NCBI GenBank assembly: GCA_001704765.1
Contig: MBFK01000030.1
Location: 42,560-106,559 of the forward strand
Direction: 5' to 3'
From: Sinorhizobium shofinae
GTDB lineage: Bacteria > Pseudomonadota > Alphaproteobacteria > Rhizobiales > Rhizobiaceae
DNA length: 64,000 nt
Below are positions 52,552 through 61,496 of this stretch, piece by piece. A model generated the notes under the pieces. The model had not been told where the DNA came from. It did no database searches and saw nothing but the letters and a program-made list of their open reading frames with translations. The position numbers were made by a program, and so were the translations under genes. Numbering within the stretch: position 1 is the stretch's first letter; every line of letters begins with the position of its first letter.

Positions 52552-53400
52552 TCACTTGGCAGAAGCCCAGGGTGCAAGCCATCGTTCGAGGGCACGCGCT
52601 GCGATCTCGAGCAATATGGCGATCACCGCGATGACCGCGATGCCGGCGATCACCACATCGGTGACGAGGAACTGCGCTGCCGACTGGATCATGAAGCCGA
52701 GCCCGCGGGTGGCGGCCACCAGTTCCGCCGCGACGAGCGTCGACCAGCCGGTGCCGAGAGCGATGCGGATCCCGGTCAGGATCGAAGGCAGGGCGGAGGG
52801 CAGGACGACGTGGAAAGTCACCTGGCGTTTCGTTGCGCCGAAGGCACGCGCCGCATTCACATGATCCTTCGGCACGGAGCGGACACCGGACGCGGTTGAA
52901 ATGACGATCGACGGCAGCATCGAGAGCGCGATGACGATCACCTTGGATGCTTCGCCGATGCCGGACCAGATGATGATCAACGGCAGGTAGGCCAACGGCG
53001 GCAGCGGCCTGAGGAATTCGACGATCGGGTCGAGAATGCCCCGGCCGATGCGGCTTGCGCCGATCGCGAGTCCCGCAGGAACGCCGATCAGCACAGCGAC
53101 GGCAAGACCGCCGAGCACGCGTCCGAGACTAGCGAGCACGTGCTGCGGGAGGGTCGAATCGACAAAGCCCACGGATACGAGGTTCCAAAGCGACGCCGCA
53201 ACGACGGCTGGCGACGGCAGGAAGACGGGGGACACGAGTTCCGCCGACGCCGCCGCCGCCCAGATCAGCAGGAGGCCGATCACGGTTGCAAGCGAGATGA
53301 GCGGAATCGGGACCTGCCTTCTCCGGACGGGCGCTCGCACCGGCTCGGACGTCTTCGCGTCGGAATTATAGACCTCGGTCAGATCAGTAATGAGCGTCAT
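52552..53400 (-). CDS. tauC: Taurine/sulfonate ABC transporter permease (TauC/SsuC class)
   Basis: 282 aa, about six helices: ISLATVIGLLLIWAAAA first, then the core with LPSPAVVAASL, FLRPLPPLAYLPLIIIW and EAA loop HVNAARAFGATKRQVTFHVV. The PLPPLAYLPL phrase is typical of TauC. Overlaps the ATPase gene's stop by four bases. Confidence 0.87.
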   Translation of the reverse strand: MTLITDLTEVYNSDAKTSEPVRAPVRRRQVPIPLISLATVIGLLLIWAAAASAELVSPVFLPSPAVVAASLWNLVSVGFVDSTLPQHVLASLGRVLGGLAVAVLIGVPAGLAIGASRIGRGILDPIVEFLRPLPPLAYLPLIIIWSGIGEASKVIVIALSMLPSIVISTASGVRSVPKDHVNAARAFGATKRQVTFHVVLPSALPSILTGIRIALGTGWSTLVAAELVAATRGLGFMIQSAAQFLVTDVVIAGIAVIAVIAILLEIAARALERWLAPWASAK

Positions 53401-54200
53401 GCGGCAAGCTCCTCTTCCGGGCTGTCGGCGTGGATGAGGCCGGTCAAACCGTCTTGCATGCGTTTGAAGGCCGGCGAGGCACGGACCTCGCTTGGCGAGG
53501 CCCCGGCAAGAATGTCGGCGGCAAAGCTGCTGGCGATGTCGGCTGCAAGCCGGCCCGGATTGGGAGACAGGACCACGATGCGCGTGGCGAGCATCAGCGC
53601 CTCGTCAATGCTGTGCGTGATCAACAGGGCACCGGAGCGGCTCTTCGCCCAGACGCCCAGGAGGAAGGTCTGCATCTTGCCGCGCGTCAGCGCATCAAGA
53701 GCGCCGAGCGGTTCATCGAGCAGGAGGAAGCGAGGTTCTGCGGCGAGTGCACGTGCGATACCGACACGCTGGCGCATGCCTCCGGAAAGCTCCCATATGC
53801 GGCGGTTTCCCGCAGCCGATAGTCCCACGAGGTCCAGGAGTTCGTCGGCTCGCGCTCGTCTTTCTCGTTCGCCCACACCCTTGAGCTTCAAGGGAAAGGC
53901 GACGTTGTCTCGGGCGTCCAGCCAAGGATAGAGCGCGTCATCCTGAAAGACTACGGCGCGTTCGGCCCCCGGTCCCTCGACCGGCTTGTCGTCGAGCGTG
54001 ACGGTCCCCCCCGTTGGCTCCTGAAATCCGGCGGCGAGATTGAGGAGGCTCGTCTTGCCCGATCCCGACCGGCCGATGACCACGACGAACTCGCCTGTCG
54101 CTATCGAGAGTTTGATCCGATCCAGCACCAACTGCGGCACGCCTTGGCGATCGCGGGCCGGATAGGCGAGGCTTACGTCGTTGAAGAACAGTCTGTTCAT
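53397..54200 (-). CDS. tauB: Taurine/sulfonate ABC transporter ATPase (TauB class)
   Basis: 267 aa from ATG 54200 (MNRLFFNDVSLAYPARD). Walker A GRSGSGKTS (Arg in the second position of the usual GPSGSGKT), Q-loop FQDDALYPWLDA, signature LSGGMRQRVGIARAL, Walker B FLLLDEPLGALD, H-loop LITHSIDEA. The longer frame to 54263 crosses a hairpin and is rejected. Confidence 0.88.
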   Translation of the reverse strand: MNRLFFNDVSLAYPARDRQGVPQLVLDRIKLSIATGEFVVVIGRSGSGKTSLLNLAAGFQEPTGGTVTLDDKPVEGPGAERAVVFQDDALYPWLDARDNVAFPLKLKGVGERERRARADELLDLVGLSAAGNRRIWELSGGMRQRVGIARALAAEPRFLLLDEPLGALDALTRGKMQTFLLGVWAKSRSGALLITHSIDEALMLATRIVVLSPNPGRLAADIASSFAADILAGASPSEVRASPAFKRMQDGLTGLIHADSPEEELAA

Positions 54201-54225
54201 GGCTTCCTCTCTCGAAAATGGCACA

Positions 54226-54245
54226 ACGCGGCCGGACAGCCGCGT
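54226..54245 (-). terminator. Hairpin between tauA- and tauB-type genes
   Basis: ACGCGGC / GCCGCGT seven-base arms around a six-base loop, located between the binding-protein stop and the ATPase start. Likely stabilises the tauA message and lowers downstream expression. Confidence 0.45.
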
Positions 54246-54265
54246 CGTGCCGTTTTGCTTCAACC

Positions 54266-55276
54266 TCAGAAGGAAAGCTTCGCTGCTTCCTTTACCCAGC
54301 GGGGTGTAACATAGGCGCCGTAGTCAGGCAGCGTCGCCGGGATCTTGCCCTGTTCCTTGAGGAAGGCTGCGGTTGCTGCGACAGCCTTGACCGTGCCGCC
54401 GCCCAACAGGTCGGAGCCGGCCTGTTCTTCGAGCGTCGGGAAGGTGTAGCCCTTGAGAAGCGCCGGGACTTCTTCCTGCTTGGCGCCGGTCAAGCGGGCA
54501 ATCTTTTCGGCTTCTGGCGATGAAGCGTTCCAGGCGTCGGGATTGGCGCGATAGGCAGCCGTCGCATCGCCGGTCACCTTGACGAAAGCCGCGACGACGT
54601 CCGGATGCGCCTCGGCAAACGTCTTGCTGACGATCCAGGCGTCGAAGGTCGGGCCGCCCCAGGAGCCGACTTCGGCGGACGTCGTCAAGACCGTGCCGGT
54701 CTTCTTGATTTCGGCGAGCACGGGATCCCAGACATAGGCGCCGTCGATATCGCCGCGCGACCAGGCGGCTGCGATCTCCGGTGGGCGCAGGTTGAGGACC
54801 TCGACGGACTTCGGATCGACATTCCAGTGCTTCAGGGCAGTCAGCAGGCTGTAATGGGCGGTCGAGACGAATGGTGTCGCGATCTTCTTGCCGGCGAGCT
54901 GTTCGGGTTTGTCGATACCGCGCACGGCAAGCGCTTCGGCCTCGCTGATCAGGCCGACGAGCGCGATAGTTTCGATCGGCAATTCGCGACTGGCGGCGGC
55001 GGCGAGCGGCGAAGAGCCGACATAGCCGATGTCGAGGGAGCCGGAGGCGATCGCCGCGATGACATCGGCGCCGCCATCGAATTTCTGCCAGTTGATCTTG
55101 GCGCCGGTGACCTTTTCATAGGTGCCGTCCGCCTGCGGAACGCGCGATGGTTCAACGATCGGCTGATAGCCGATGTTGAGCGTCACCTCGGCCGAAAATG
55201 CCGCTGAAGTCGGGATCGCGAGCGTCAGAGCTGCGCCGGCGGCAAGTGCCGCGAAGGTTCTGCGATGGATTGTCAT
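54266..55276 (-). CDS. tauA: Taurine ABC transporter substrate-binding protein
   Basis: 336 aa. Signal peptide RRTFAALAAGAALTLAI to AAFSAEV. The mature start TLNIGYQPIVEPSRVPQADG and later GSLDIGYVGSSPLAAAAS, GSWGGPTFDAWIVSKTFAE match TauA closely. AGGAGA seven bases before ATG 55276. First of a tauABC-type operon on the minus strand. No taurine dioxygenase of the TauD type is seen in the window; the SsuD-type enzyme could desulfonate the import. Confidence 0.88.
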   Translation of the reverse strand: MTIHRRTFAALAAGAALTLAIPTSAAFSAEVTLNIGYQPIVEPSRVPQADGTYEKVTGAKINWQKFDGGADVIAAIASGSLDIGYVGSSPLAAAASRELPIETIALVGLISEAEALAVRGIDKPEQLAGKKIATPFVSTAHYSLLTALKHWNVDPKSVEVLNLRPPEIAAAWSRGDIDGAYVWDPVLAEIKKTGTVLTTSAEVGSWGGPTFDAWIVSKTFAEAHPDVVAAFVKVTGDATAAYRANPDAWNASSPEAEKIARLTGAKQEEVPALLKGYTFPTLEEQAGSDLLGGGTVKAVAATAAFLKEQGKIPATLPDYGAYVTPRWVKEAAKLSF

Positions 55277-55559
55277 TTTTCTCTCCTGAAGTGTCGTGAG
55301 AATCGCCAAACTAAAATAAAATCTCTTATTCCATCGATTTAGTAGAGATAAATAAATCTCAATTTTCGCGGCAGCTTGCGAGATTCTTTCCTCAACGGAA
55401 CCACCTGCGAGGCTCGAGTTGCGCCTTGATGAGTCCAGCGACGGCAGGAAAAAAGTTCAAAATGTTCAATATCTATAGAAAAACTTCATTTTCCTCCCGC
55501 CCACCGGGACGCTAGCTTTCGATCGTTCGACCACACTTGAGCGGCGGCGGGAGTGCAGT
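55277..55559. promoter_or_regulatory. Divergent control region tauA / FAD-protein gene
   Basis: AT-rich. Near the tauA side ATCTCT (55321) and AGAGAT (55344) make an inverted repeat; at 55472-55479 a TCTATAGA core flanked by AT lies 81 bases before the FAD-protein start. The latter shares the core of the palindromes at 32325 and 57089. A GGCGGGAG ribosome-binding site precedes ATG 55560. Confidence 0.45.
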
Positions 55560-57047
55560 ATGCGGAAATCCGAGGGTTCACCGACTGTGGCGATTGTGGG
55601 AGGTGGCTTCAGCGGCGCCGCCGTCGCGCTGCACCTCGCACGCAATCAGGAAAAGGGGCGAGAGGCGCGGATCATCGTTTTCGAACCGCGCGCCAAGCTC
55701 GGCGCGGGCCTCGCCTATGACACCGCTGAGCCGACTAACCGCATCAATGTGCCGGCCGGCAAGATGAGCCTCTATCCGGACGAGCCGGAGAGTTTCGTCC
55801 GCTATATGGACCGGGCCGATGCGCTCGCCGACGATCGGGGTGCCTTGACGGCGGAGGGCGTGCCCTATCCGCGCCGATCGGTGTTTGGCGACTATGTCGC
55901 GAGCGAAATCGCGCCTTATGGTTCGGCTGGTGTGATCGAGCACCGTCGCAGTCCGGTGCTCGAGGTGACGCGCTCGGGGAACCAGTGGGCGATCCTCGCG
56001 GACAATGGTCAGGTCCTGACCGCCGACATCGTCGTGGTCGCGGTCAGCCATCCGGCGCCCACGTTACCGAAAGCTCTGCTGCCCGTTCTGCCGCATCCGA
56101 AGCTGGTGGCCGATCCGACGAAAGCCGACGCGTTCGAGGTCATTGCACCGGCAAATCGGGTTTTGATCGTCGGCAACGGTCTTACATCGGCGGATGTGGT
56201 CGCCGCGCTCGAGCAGCGGGGCCACTACGGACCGATCATTTCCATCTCGCGTCGCGGTCTGCGGTCCCGAGGCCATCCCGCCGTTGCGCAGGAACCATAT
56301 GGCGATTTTGTCTCCAAACCGATCACCCACGCCTCCGAGGTTCTTCGCCGCATTCGCCAGGCGCTGCGCGCGGCACGGCAACAGGGACTGGACTGGCATC
56401 CCGTCCTCGATGCAGTGCGGGCGCAAGGCCAGCAGATCTGGCAGAACCTGCCTGTGGTCGAGCGCCGGCGCATCGCCCGACTTGCGCGGACCTATTGGGA
56501 CGTTCACCGCTTCCGCATAGCGCCACAGGTCGAGAGTGTGCTGGATCAGGCGGTAGAAAGCGGCCAGCTGAATATTCTTGCCGCCTCCGTCGCAGCCGCG
56601 GCGATCGAAGGGCAAGAGATCGTGGTTGACCTCAAGCAGAGAGGGCTCGACGCACAACATCGGATCACCGTGGACGCCATCGTCGTCACCACCGGTCCAG
56701 CTCACGGTAGCATCCTGCAATCCCAGCCCTTTCTTGCGACGCTGGAAGAGGCCGGCGTGCTTACTCCATGCGCAACCGGGCTCGGCATCGCCTGCGATCT
56801 CCACGCCCGCGCTATCGGCGCGGATGGTTCTGCGGAACGGAGCCTGTTCATAGCAGGGCCGCTCGCGCGCGGCGCCTTCGGCGAACTGATGGGTCTCCCG
56901 CAGGTGACCGAGCATGCTGTTTTTGTTGCCCGAGAAGTCAAAGCGCTCGTGGCATTCAGTCGGCTGCCTAGCAAAGCCGGCCAAAGCGTCCGGGCGGCGA
57001 GGGGAATAGCACACGCATTCGCGTCCTGTTCCGAGCGTGACGGATAA
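55560..57047 (+). CDS. FAD/NAD(P)-binding oxidoreductase, HI0933/flavoprotein-like
   Basis: 495 aa. N-terminal dinucleotide fold VAIVGGGFSGAAVALHLA (GGGFSG at 14-19), then LGAGLAYDTAEPTNRINVPA, NRVLIVGNGLTSADVVAAL as a second nucleotide site, and a C-terminal GDLHARA-like segment (GIACDLHARAIGADG). This is the FAD-NAD(P)-binding protein family often found in siderophore-type or sulfur loci; the chemistry is not established. A broken homologue lies at 41.5 kb, so there were two copies in this island. It is divergent from tauA and 136 bases before the ssuD-type gene. Confidence 0.75.
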   Translation: MRKSEGSPTVAIVGGGFSGAAVALHLARNQEKGREARIIVFEPRAKLGAGLAYDTAEPTNRINVPAGKMSLYPDEPESFVRYMDRADALADDRGALTAEGVPYPRRSVFGDYVASEIAPYGSAGVIEHRRSPVLEVTRSGNQWAILADNGQVLTADIVVVAVSHPAPTLPKALLPVLPHPKLVADPTKADAFEVIAPANRVLIVGNGLTSADVVAALEQRGHYGPIISISRRGLRSRGHPAVAQEPYGDFVSKPITHASEVLRRIRQALRAARQQGLDWHPVLDAVRAQGQQIWQNLPVVERRRIARLARTYWDVHRFRIAPQVESVLDQAVESGQLNILAASVAAAAIEGQEIVVDLKQRGLDAQHRITVDAIVVTTGPAHGSILQSQPFLATLEEAGVLTPCATGLGIACDLHARAIGADGSAERSLFIAGPLARGAFGELMGLPQVTEHAVFVAREVKALVAFSRLPSKAGQSVRAARGIAHAFASCSERDG

Positions 57048-57088
57048 TCTCCACGAAGGTGCACTCTTTGGAAAAATCTTCCTTATAA

Positions 57089-57100
57089 AATCTATAGATT
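57089..57100. promoter_or_regulatory. AATCTATAGATT palindrome upstream of ssuD
   Basis: Same perfect 12-base palindrome as at 32325, here 83 bases before the ssuD start, inside TTATAAAATCTATAG / ATTATATTATG. Candidate sulfur-starvation operator or promoter core. Confidence 0.5.
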
Positions 57101-57183
57101 ATATTATGACTTTCAGTGAACTGCCTTTTAGCGAACACGCGGGCGCAGGCAAACTGAAATGCGGCGCCTGAGAGGATAAGAAA

Positions 57184-58353
57184 ATGACCAAGACAGACAA
57201 ACCGCTTGATTTCCTTTGGTTCATTCCGTCCTCCGGGGACGGGGTCTATCTCGGATCCGATGATCTGAGCCGCCCCTCCGATCCCGGCTATTTCCGGGAG
57301 ATCGCAACGGCGGTGGATCGGCTGGGCTATTCTGGAGTGCTCATCCCGACGGGGGTTGCCTGCGAGGAATCCTTCATTCTGGCGGCGAACCTCGCCGCAT
57401 TTACGGAAAATCTGAAGTTCCTCGTGGCCGTACGCCCCGGAATTGCGTCGCCCGCCTACTATGCGCGGCTCGCCTCGACGCTCGACCGCGTCTCGAACGG
57501 CCGCCTGCTCCTCAACATCGTTGCAGGCGGAAGTGCACAGGAACTTGCCGGCGACGGCGTCTTCCTGCGGCATGACGAACGCTATGCCCATGCGGATGAG
57601 TTTTTCCAGGTCTTCAATCAGCTCCTCGAAACCGGCAAGGCGCAACTCGACGGTAAATACATCAAGGCGCATAACGCGCAGCTCGGTTTCCCGCCGGTGC
57701 AAGAGCCGCGCCCGCCGCTCTATTTCGGTGGATCGTCAGATGCGGCCATCGAGTTTTCCGCAGGCCTTGTCGATAAGTATCTCACCTGGGGCGAGACCCC
57801 TGACCAGGTCGGCGAAAAGATCGCCAAGGTCCGCAAGGCCGCTGCCGACAAGGGCCGTGAGGTGACCTTCGGCATTCGCTTGCACTTCATCGTGCGCGAG
57901 ACCGACGAGGAAGCCTGGGCCGCCGCCGACCAGCTGATTTCTAAGCTCTCCGACGAAACTATCGCCGCCGCACAGGAAGGATTTGCGAAGAATAGCGATT
58001 CCGTGGGCCAGGCGCGGATGGTGGCACTTCACGGCGGCCGGCGCGACAAGCTCGAAGTGTCACCCAATCTGTGGGCTGGAATCGGGCTTGTCCGCTCAGG
58101 CGCGGGGACCGCACTCGTCGGCTCGCCGACGACGGTAGCAGCACGCCTGAAGGAATATCAGGATCTCGGCATCGATACGGTCATCGCATCCGGTTATCCG
58201 CACCTCGAGGAGGCCTATCGGGTTGCTGAGCTTCTCTTCCCGGAAATCGGCCTCGGCGGCCCGCGCAACCAGATCCGTTCCTCCTTTGGCGAACGTCAGG
58301 TTTTCGGCGGCGGCGGTCATGGCGGCAATCTGCGGGTCGTGGCGGGCTCCTGA
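57184..58353 (+). CDS. ssuD: FMNH2-dependent alkanesulfonate monooxygenase
   Basis: 389 aa, close to E. coli SsuD (381 aa) along its length: [90 protein letters not shown], and [20 protein letters not shown] at the end. It oxidises C1-C8 sulfonates to aldehyde and sulfite. GAGAGGA before the ATG. The flavin reductase gene follows at 58.6 kb after 253 bases. Confidence 0.92.
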   Translation: MTKTDKPLDFLWFIPSSGDGVYLGSDDLSRPSDPGYFREIATAVDRLGYSGVLIPTGVACEESFILAANLAAFTENLKFLVAVRPGIASPAYYARLASTLDRVSNGRLLLNIVAGGSAQELAGDGVFLRHDERYAHADEFFQVFNQLLETGKAQLDGKYIKAHNAQLGFPPVQEPRPPLYFGGSSDAAIEFSAGLVDKYLTWGETPDQVGEKIAKVRKAAADKGREVTFGIRLHFIVRETDEEAWAAADQLISKLSDETIAAAQEGFAKNSDSVGQARMVALHGGRRDKLEVSPNLWAGIGLVRSGAGTALVGSPTTVAARLKEYQDLGIDTVIASGYPHLEEAYRVAELLFPEIGLGGPRNQIRSSFGERQVFGGGGHGGNLRVVAGS

Positions 58354-58503
58354 CTCCTGCCTTCGGGCCGACCTTGCCTTCGACCTGACGCTCACCCGTG
58401 TCCTACACAATCGCGGCGCCGTCTTGGATTGGCCGCGAATCGGGGCGGGCGTTGGCTGACGAGCAAGCGCAGCAGCAGAGTTGCGATCTCGATAGTGATA
58501 TTT

Positions 58504-58520
58504 TCTATAAAATAAATAGA
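58504..58520. promoter_or_regulatory. TCTAT-N7-ATAGA inverted repeat upstream of the flavin reductase gene
   Basis: TCTATAAAATAAATAGA, 86 bases before the start codon. A spaced variant of the TCTATAGA palindromes near other sulfur genes. The rest of 58354-58606 shows no gene. Confidence 0.4.
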
Positions 58521-58606
58521 CAATAGGTGCCGATGTCTATGGCGGCCATGGCGGGGCTGCTACCAATCCGGCGATGGTAGAGTTCCTGAATAGAGGAGTG
58601 ATTTAG

Positions 58607-59155
58607 ATGTCGGCTCAGCCTTCCGTGCGGACATTCGATGTCGAAGGGATCATCAGTCATTCAACGGACCGCCAGGTCGACGCTGACGGTTTGAAGACGG
58701 CGTTGCGCGCCCTGGGTGGCGGCGTCAGCATCATAACAGCGGGGGAGGGCGAGGCGCGCACCGGAGCCACGGTCACCTCGGCGACTGCCCTTTCCGTCGA
58801 GCCGCCGCGTATGCTCGTTTCCCTCAATCGATATTCCTCGACCTGGCCCGTCGTTGAACGTTTCGGCCATTTCTGCGTCAATGTCGTCGGCCCGCCCCAC
58901 GAAACACTTGCCAACCAGTTTGCCGGTCGCGGCGGACTGAAAGGGGTGGACCGTTACCGCGGCGCCGAATGGACTCGCCTCGTGAGCGGAGCACCGGTCC
59001 TTGAGGATGCGGCGGCGGCCATCGACTGCGAGGTCGAGGAGGCGATCGAACGGCACAGCCATGCGATCGTGCTTGGCCGGGTGGTCGGTATTCGCATCGG
59101 CCATGGCGGTTCGCTGGTATACCGCGATGGCCGGTATTTTGCGCTCGGTGGCTAG
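58607..59155 (+). CDS. Flavin reductase (HpaC/DszD-like domain)
   Basis: 182 aa. A short N-terminal arm then the split-barrel flavin-reductase domain: LRALGGGVSIITAG, TGATVTSATALSVEPPRML, FCVNVVG and LANQFAGRGG, and a final HSHAIVLGRVVGIRIG. Of a different fold from the MsuE-like enzyme at 32.4 kb, giving the island two unrelated FMN reductases. TAGAGGAG precedes ATG 58607. It can feed SsuD and the DszA/SfnB-type enzymes. Confidence 0.87.
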   Translation: MSAQPSVRTFDVEGIISHSTDRQVDADGLKTALRALGGGVSIITAGEGEARTGATVTSATALSVEPPRMLVSLNRYSSTWPVVERFGHFCVNVVGPPHETLANQFAGRGGLKGVDRYRGAEWTRLVSGAPVLEDAAAAIDCEVEEAIERHSHAIVLGRVVGIRIGHGGSLVYRDGRYFALGG

Positions 59156-59276
59156 GGTGCTTACCAGCGGGCACCTGCTGTACTGCACAGTTTTTATAGA
59201 AATTGTTGACGAGTGATCAGAATGCGGCGACACTGTGCGCCGCCTCAAGACGGGTCTAAACGAGAGGAACAACCAA

Positions 59277-59462
59277 ATGCCGCTCGGTATGGTGAACTTT
59301 TCCTTCGATCTTTTCGCCCCCTGGCGCAGGGCGTGTGACACCCGCTCCGCGAACGTGTCTGCGAAAAAGCAGGATGACGACGAAACCGGCCCAGTCGCCC
59401 GGACCGAAGAAGAACGAGACCGCGAACAAGGGCTGTTCTGGGGCTTCTTTCCGGTTCTTTAA
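59277..59462 (+). CDS. Small hypothetical protein
   Basis: 61 aa, hydrophobic-aromatic ends (MPLGMVNFSFDLFAPW and GLFWGFFPVL) around a highly charged middle (KKQDDDETG, RTEEERDREQ). GAGAGGA six bases before ATG 59277 supports translation. No family recognised. Lies between the flavin reductase and the last SfnB-like gene. Confidence 0.45.
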   Translation: MPLGMVNFSFDLFAPWRRACDTRSANVSAKKQDDDETGPVARTEEERDREQGLFWGFFPVL

Positions 59463-59592
59463 AGCGGGATGAGGACAAGTGTGAAGCGGTTCCGCCCGGC
59501 CGCGTCTAAGCGACTGCAAGCTATCCAAAGCCACCTTATAAACGCGAGTTCGCTGGTCCCGTGGGCCAGCATCAGTGAAGGATGCATCTGAG

Positions 59593-60582
59593 ATGGGATC
59601 CATTACACATCTTCATGAGCGTCTGCGCCCAGTGCCTCTTCGCATAGCCTCCGACGAAGAATTGTTGGCGGCCGCCGGCGAGGTCATCGCACTCGGGAAG
59701 GATGCTCCGGCTACTTTCCTCGCTGACGCGTTAGTGCGTTCCGGCCTGCTCGCCATTTCCATCCCGAGCGATTTTGACGGTGCGGATGTAGCGAACGGAT
59801 TGATTGCACAGGTGGTATCGCAGATCGCGCAAACGCAGCCGTCTGCCGCACGTGCTCTGGTCCATCATTTTCGTGCGCTTGAACTGGTCCGCAATGCCGG
59901 CAGCGAAGAGCAGCGGCGCAGCATCTATCTGCACGTGGCATCGGGCGAAAGGCTGTCGTGCGGAGGCTTGGGAGACCACACGGCGAGCCAGCGCTACGTC
60001 ACCGATGGCATAGGGTTCAGGCTGAGCGGTGCGCTTGAGGCGGCCAGTCTTGGCGAACCGGATTGGTTCTCGGTGCTTGCCTTCAGCGAGGCCGAGGTGC
60101 TCAGCTTGCTCTTGGTTCAGCGGGGCAGCACGCGTGTCGAAGTCGTCCCTGGAAGCCAGCCGGCGCGCTATAGACTCGATCAGGCCCATATGCCCGCCGA
60201 CTCGGTGCTTGCTTTGCACCAAGATGCGCTGCCCCTTTCGGAGTCGCTGGGGACGATCCTACGTGCTTCGACCATTCTCGGTGAGAAACGCCAGCGCCTC
60301 GCCGCAGATCTGGCGCTCTGGCGGGGCGGCGTTCTTTCCGGTGACCGCCCGTGGGACGAGCGGATCGGAAAGCTCCAGCTAGATATCGAAATCCTGGCAG
60401 CGCTGATCGATCGGGCGGCGACCGCGCTCGATCTGGCGCAGGTCAATCCCACACCGGCTGGCGTGTCGGACGCGTGCCGCATCGCGACTGCACTTGAATT
60501 CGCAGCGCTGCCCGGCGGTGATCGGGCGCGCGACAGCGACCGCCTGCTGGCCCAGCTCGGACAGACACTTTTGACGGATTAG
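59593..60582 (+). CDS. Short, diverged SfnB/acyl-CoA-dehydrogenase-like protein
   Basis: 329 aa, about 90 shorter than the three SfnB paralogues. The opening ADALVRSGLLAISIPSDFDG corresponds to the FSQSGLWSINVP region, and SQIAQTQPSAARALVHHF to the SIGQ..QNH segment, but FGNAFSE and the NLDRHWRNAR end are lost. Key flavin-site residues are hard to place, so it may be a non-catalytic partner or a substrate-limited variant. ATG 59593 chosen with GAAGGA 11 bases upstream; GTG 59575 is the alternative. Confidence 0.7.
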   Translation: MGSITHLHERLRPVPLRIASDEELLAAAGEVIALGKDAPATFLADALVRSGLLAISIPSDFDGADVANGLIAQVVSQIAQTQPSAARALVHHFRALELVRNAGSEEQRRSIYLHVASGERLSCGGLGDHTASQRYVTDGIGFRLSGALEAASLGEPDWFSVLAFSEAEVLSLLLVQRGSTRVEVVPGSQPARYRLDQAHMPADSVLALHQDALPLSESLGTILRASTILGEKRQRLAADLALWRGGVLSGDRPWDERIGKLQLDIEILAALIDRAATALDLAQVNPTPAGVSDACRIATALEFAALPGGDRARDSDRLLAQLGQTLLTD

Positions 60583-60615
60583 GGCAGTGCTGGCGTTGCG
60601 GCAGGGAAGACCGTT

Positions 60616-61074
60616 TTACTCGCCGGCGATGAGTGTATCGGCGACGGCGTCGTCCGTGCTGTCTTTAGCGACAAACTGAGCGAGGGTCATATTGTCGAGG
60701 ATGGTCGCGATCGCGTCGCGAACCTCCGTCATCGACAAGCGCACCTGACAGCCGACCGGATCGTTGCAATCGTCGCAGGCTTCGAATGCGGTTCGGCTCG
60801 CGCAGCGGATAGGTGCGAGCGGTCCGTCGAGCGCACGGATGACCTGACCGATCATGATCTCCGAGGCGGGCCTCGACAGAGAGTAACCGCCGTTTGGGCC
60901 CTTTTTCGATCGCAGGATTCCCACATTGCGAAGTTCGAGCAGAATCGTGTCGAGGAACTTCTTCGGTAGGTTGTTGCGCGTCGCGATTTCCGTGACGAAC
61001 GCAGTTTCGCCGGGACCAAGGCGTGCCAGATCAACCAGCGCCTTCAATCCGTACTTGCCTTTTTTCGTAAGCAT
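60616..61074 (-). CDS. Rrf2-family regulator with cysteine cluster
   Basis: 152 aa from ATG 61074 (MLTKKGKYGLKALVDLA). Winged helix with FVTEIATRNNLPKKFLDTIL and KKGPNGGYSLSRP (the wing). C-terminal cysteines at 91, 100, 103 and 109 (CDDCNDPVGC) look able to bind an Fe-S cluster, as in IscR/NsrR, though with four cysteines. Rrf2 proteins include the cysteine regulator CymR, so a sulfur or Fe-S sensing role for the nearby genes is likely. A convergent neighbour of the SfnB-like gene. Confidence 0.87.
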   Translation of the reverse strand: MLTKKGKYGLKALVDLARLGPGETAFVTEIATRNNLPKKFLDTILLELRNVGILRSKKGPNGGYSLSRPASEIMIGQVIRALDGPLAPIRCASRTAFEACDDCNDPVGCQVRLSMTEVRDAIATILDNMTLAQFVAKDSTDDAVADTLIAGE

Positions 61075-61496
61075 TCTGGAACTCGGATGGTGTCGATCTT
61101 GCACGTGCCGAACGGCAACGTGCGCGGGGAGAAACGAATGGTACCTTATTTCTGACTAACTTAATAGTTTTTGGCGAATTAATGTGCAAGTGAATTCGAC
61201 TGAAATCGTTTGCCAGCGCAGTGCCAAAGAGAATCCATTTATTTTTGATGGTTCCTTGGTCGCCTGCAGCGACTACCTGCGCCAATCGCATTTATCTCAG
61301 CTTTCGCAACCATGGGGCGCTCCCGCCAGCGTCTACGTCATATCCGCCAACGCCGGGCCAATCAGACGATGCCCTTCGCCTGCTTTTGTAGGCTATCGTG
61401 AACCTGGCAAAGAAATGCTTACTTCCTCGCCTATGTCTTCAAGTTGTCCGGCTAGTATTTAAGGGTGTAGGTTTCTAGCAAGGGTGGAGGGTCGAT
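61075..61496. promoter_or_regulatory. Divergent region rrf2 / sbp
   Basis: 422 bases without a gene. AT-rich 61145-61190 holds ACTAACTTAATAGT, a short inverted repeat that could be the Rrf2 protein's own operator. GGTGGAGG lies nine bases before the sbp start. No riboswitch recognised. Confidence 0.4.
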
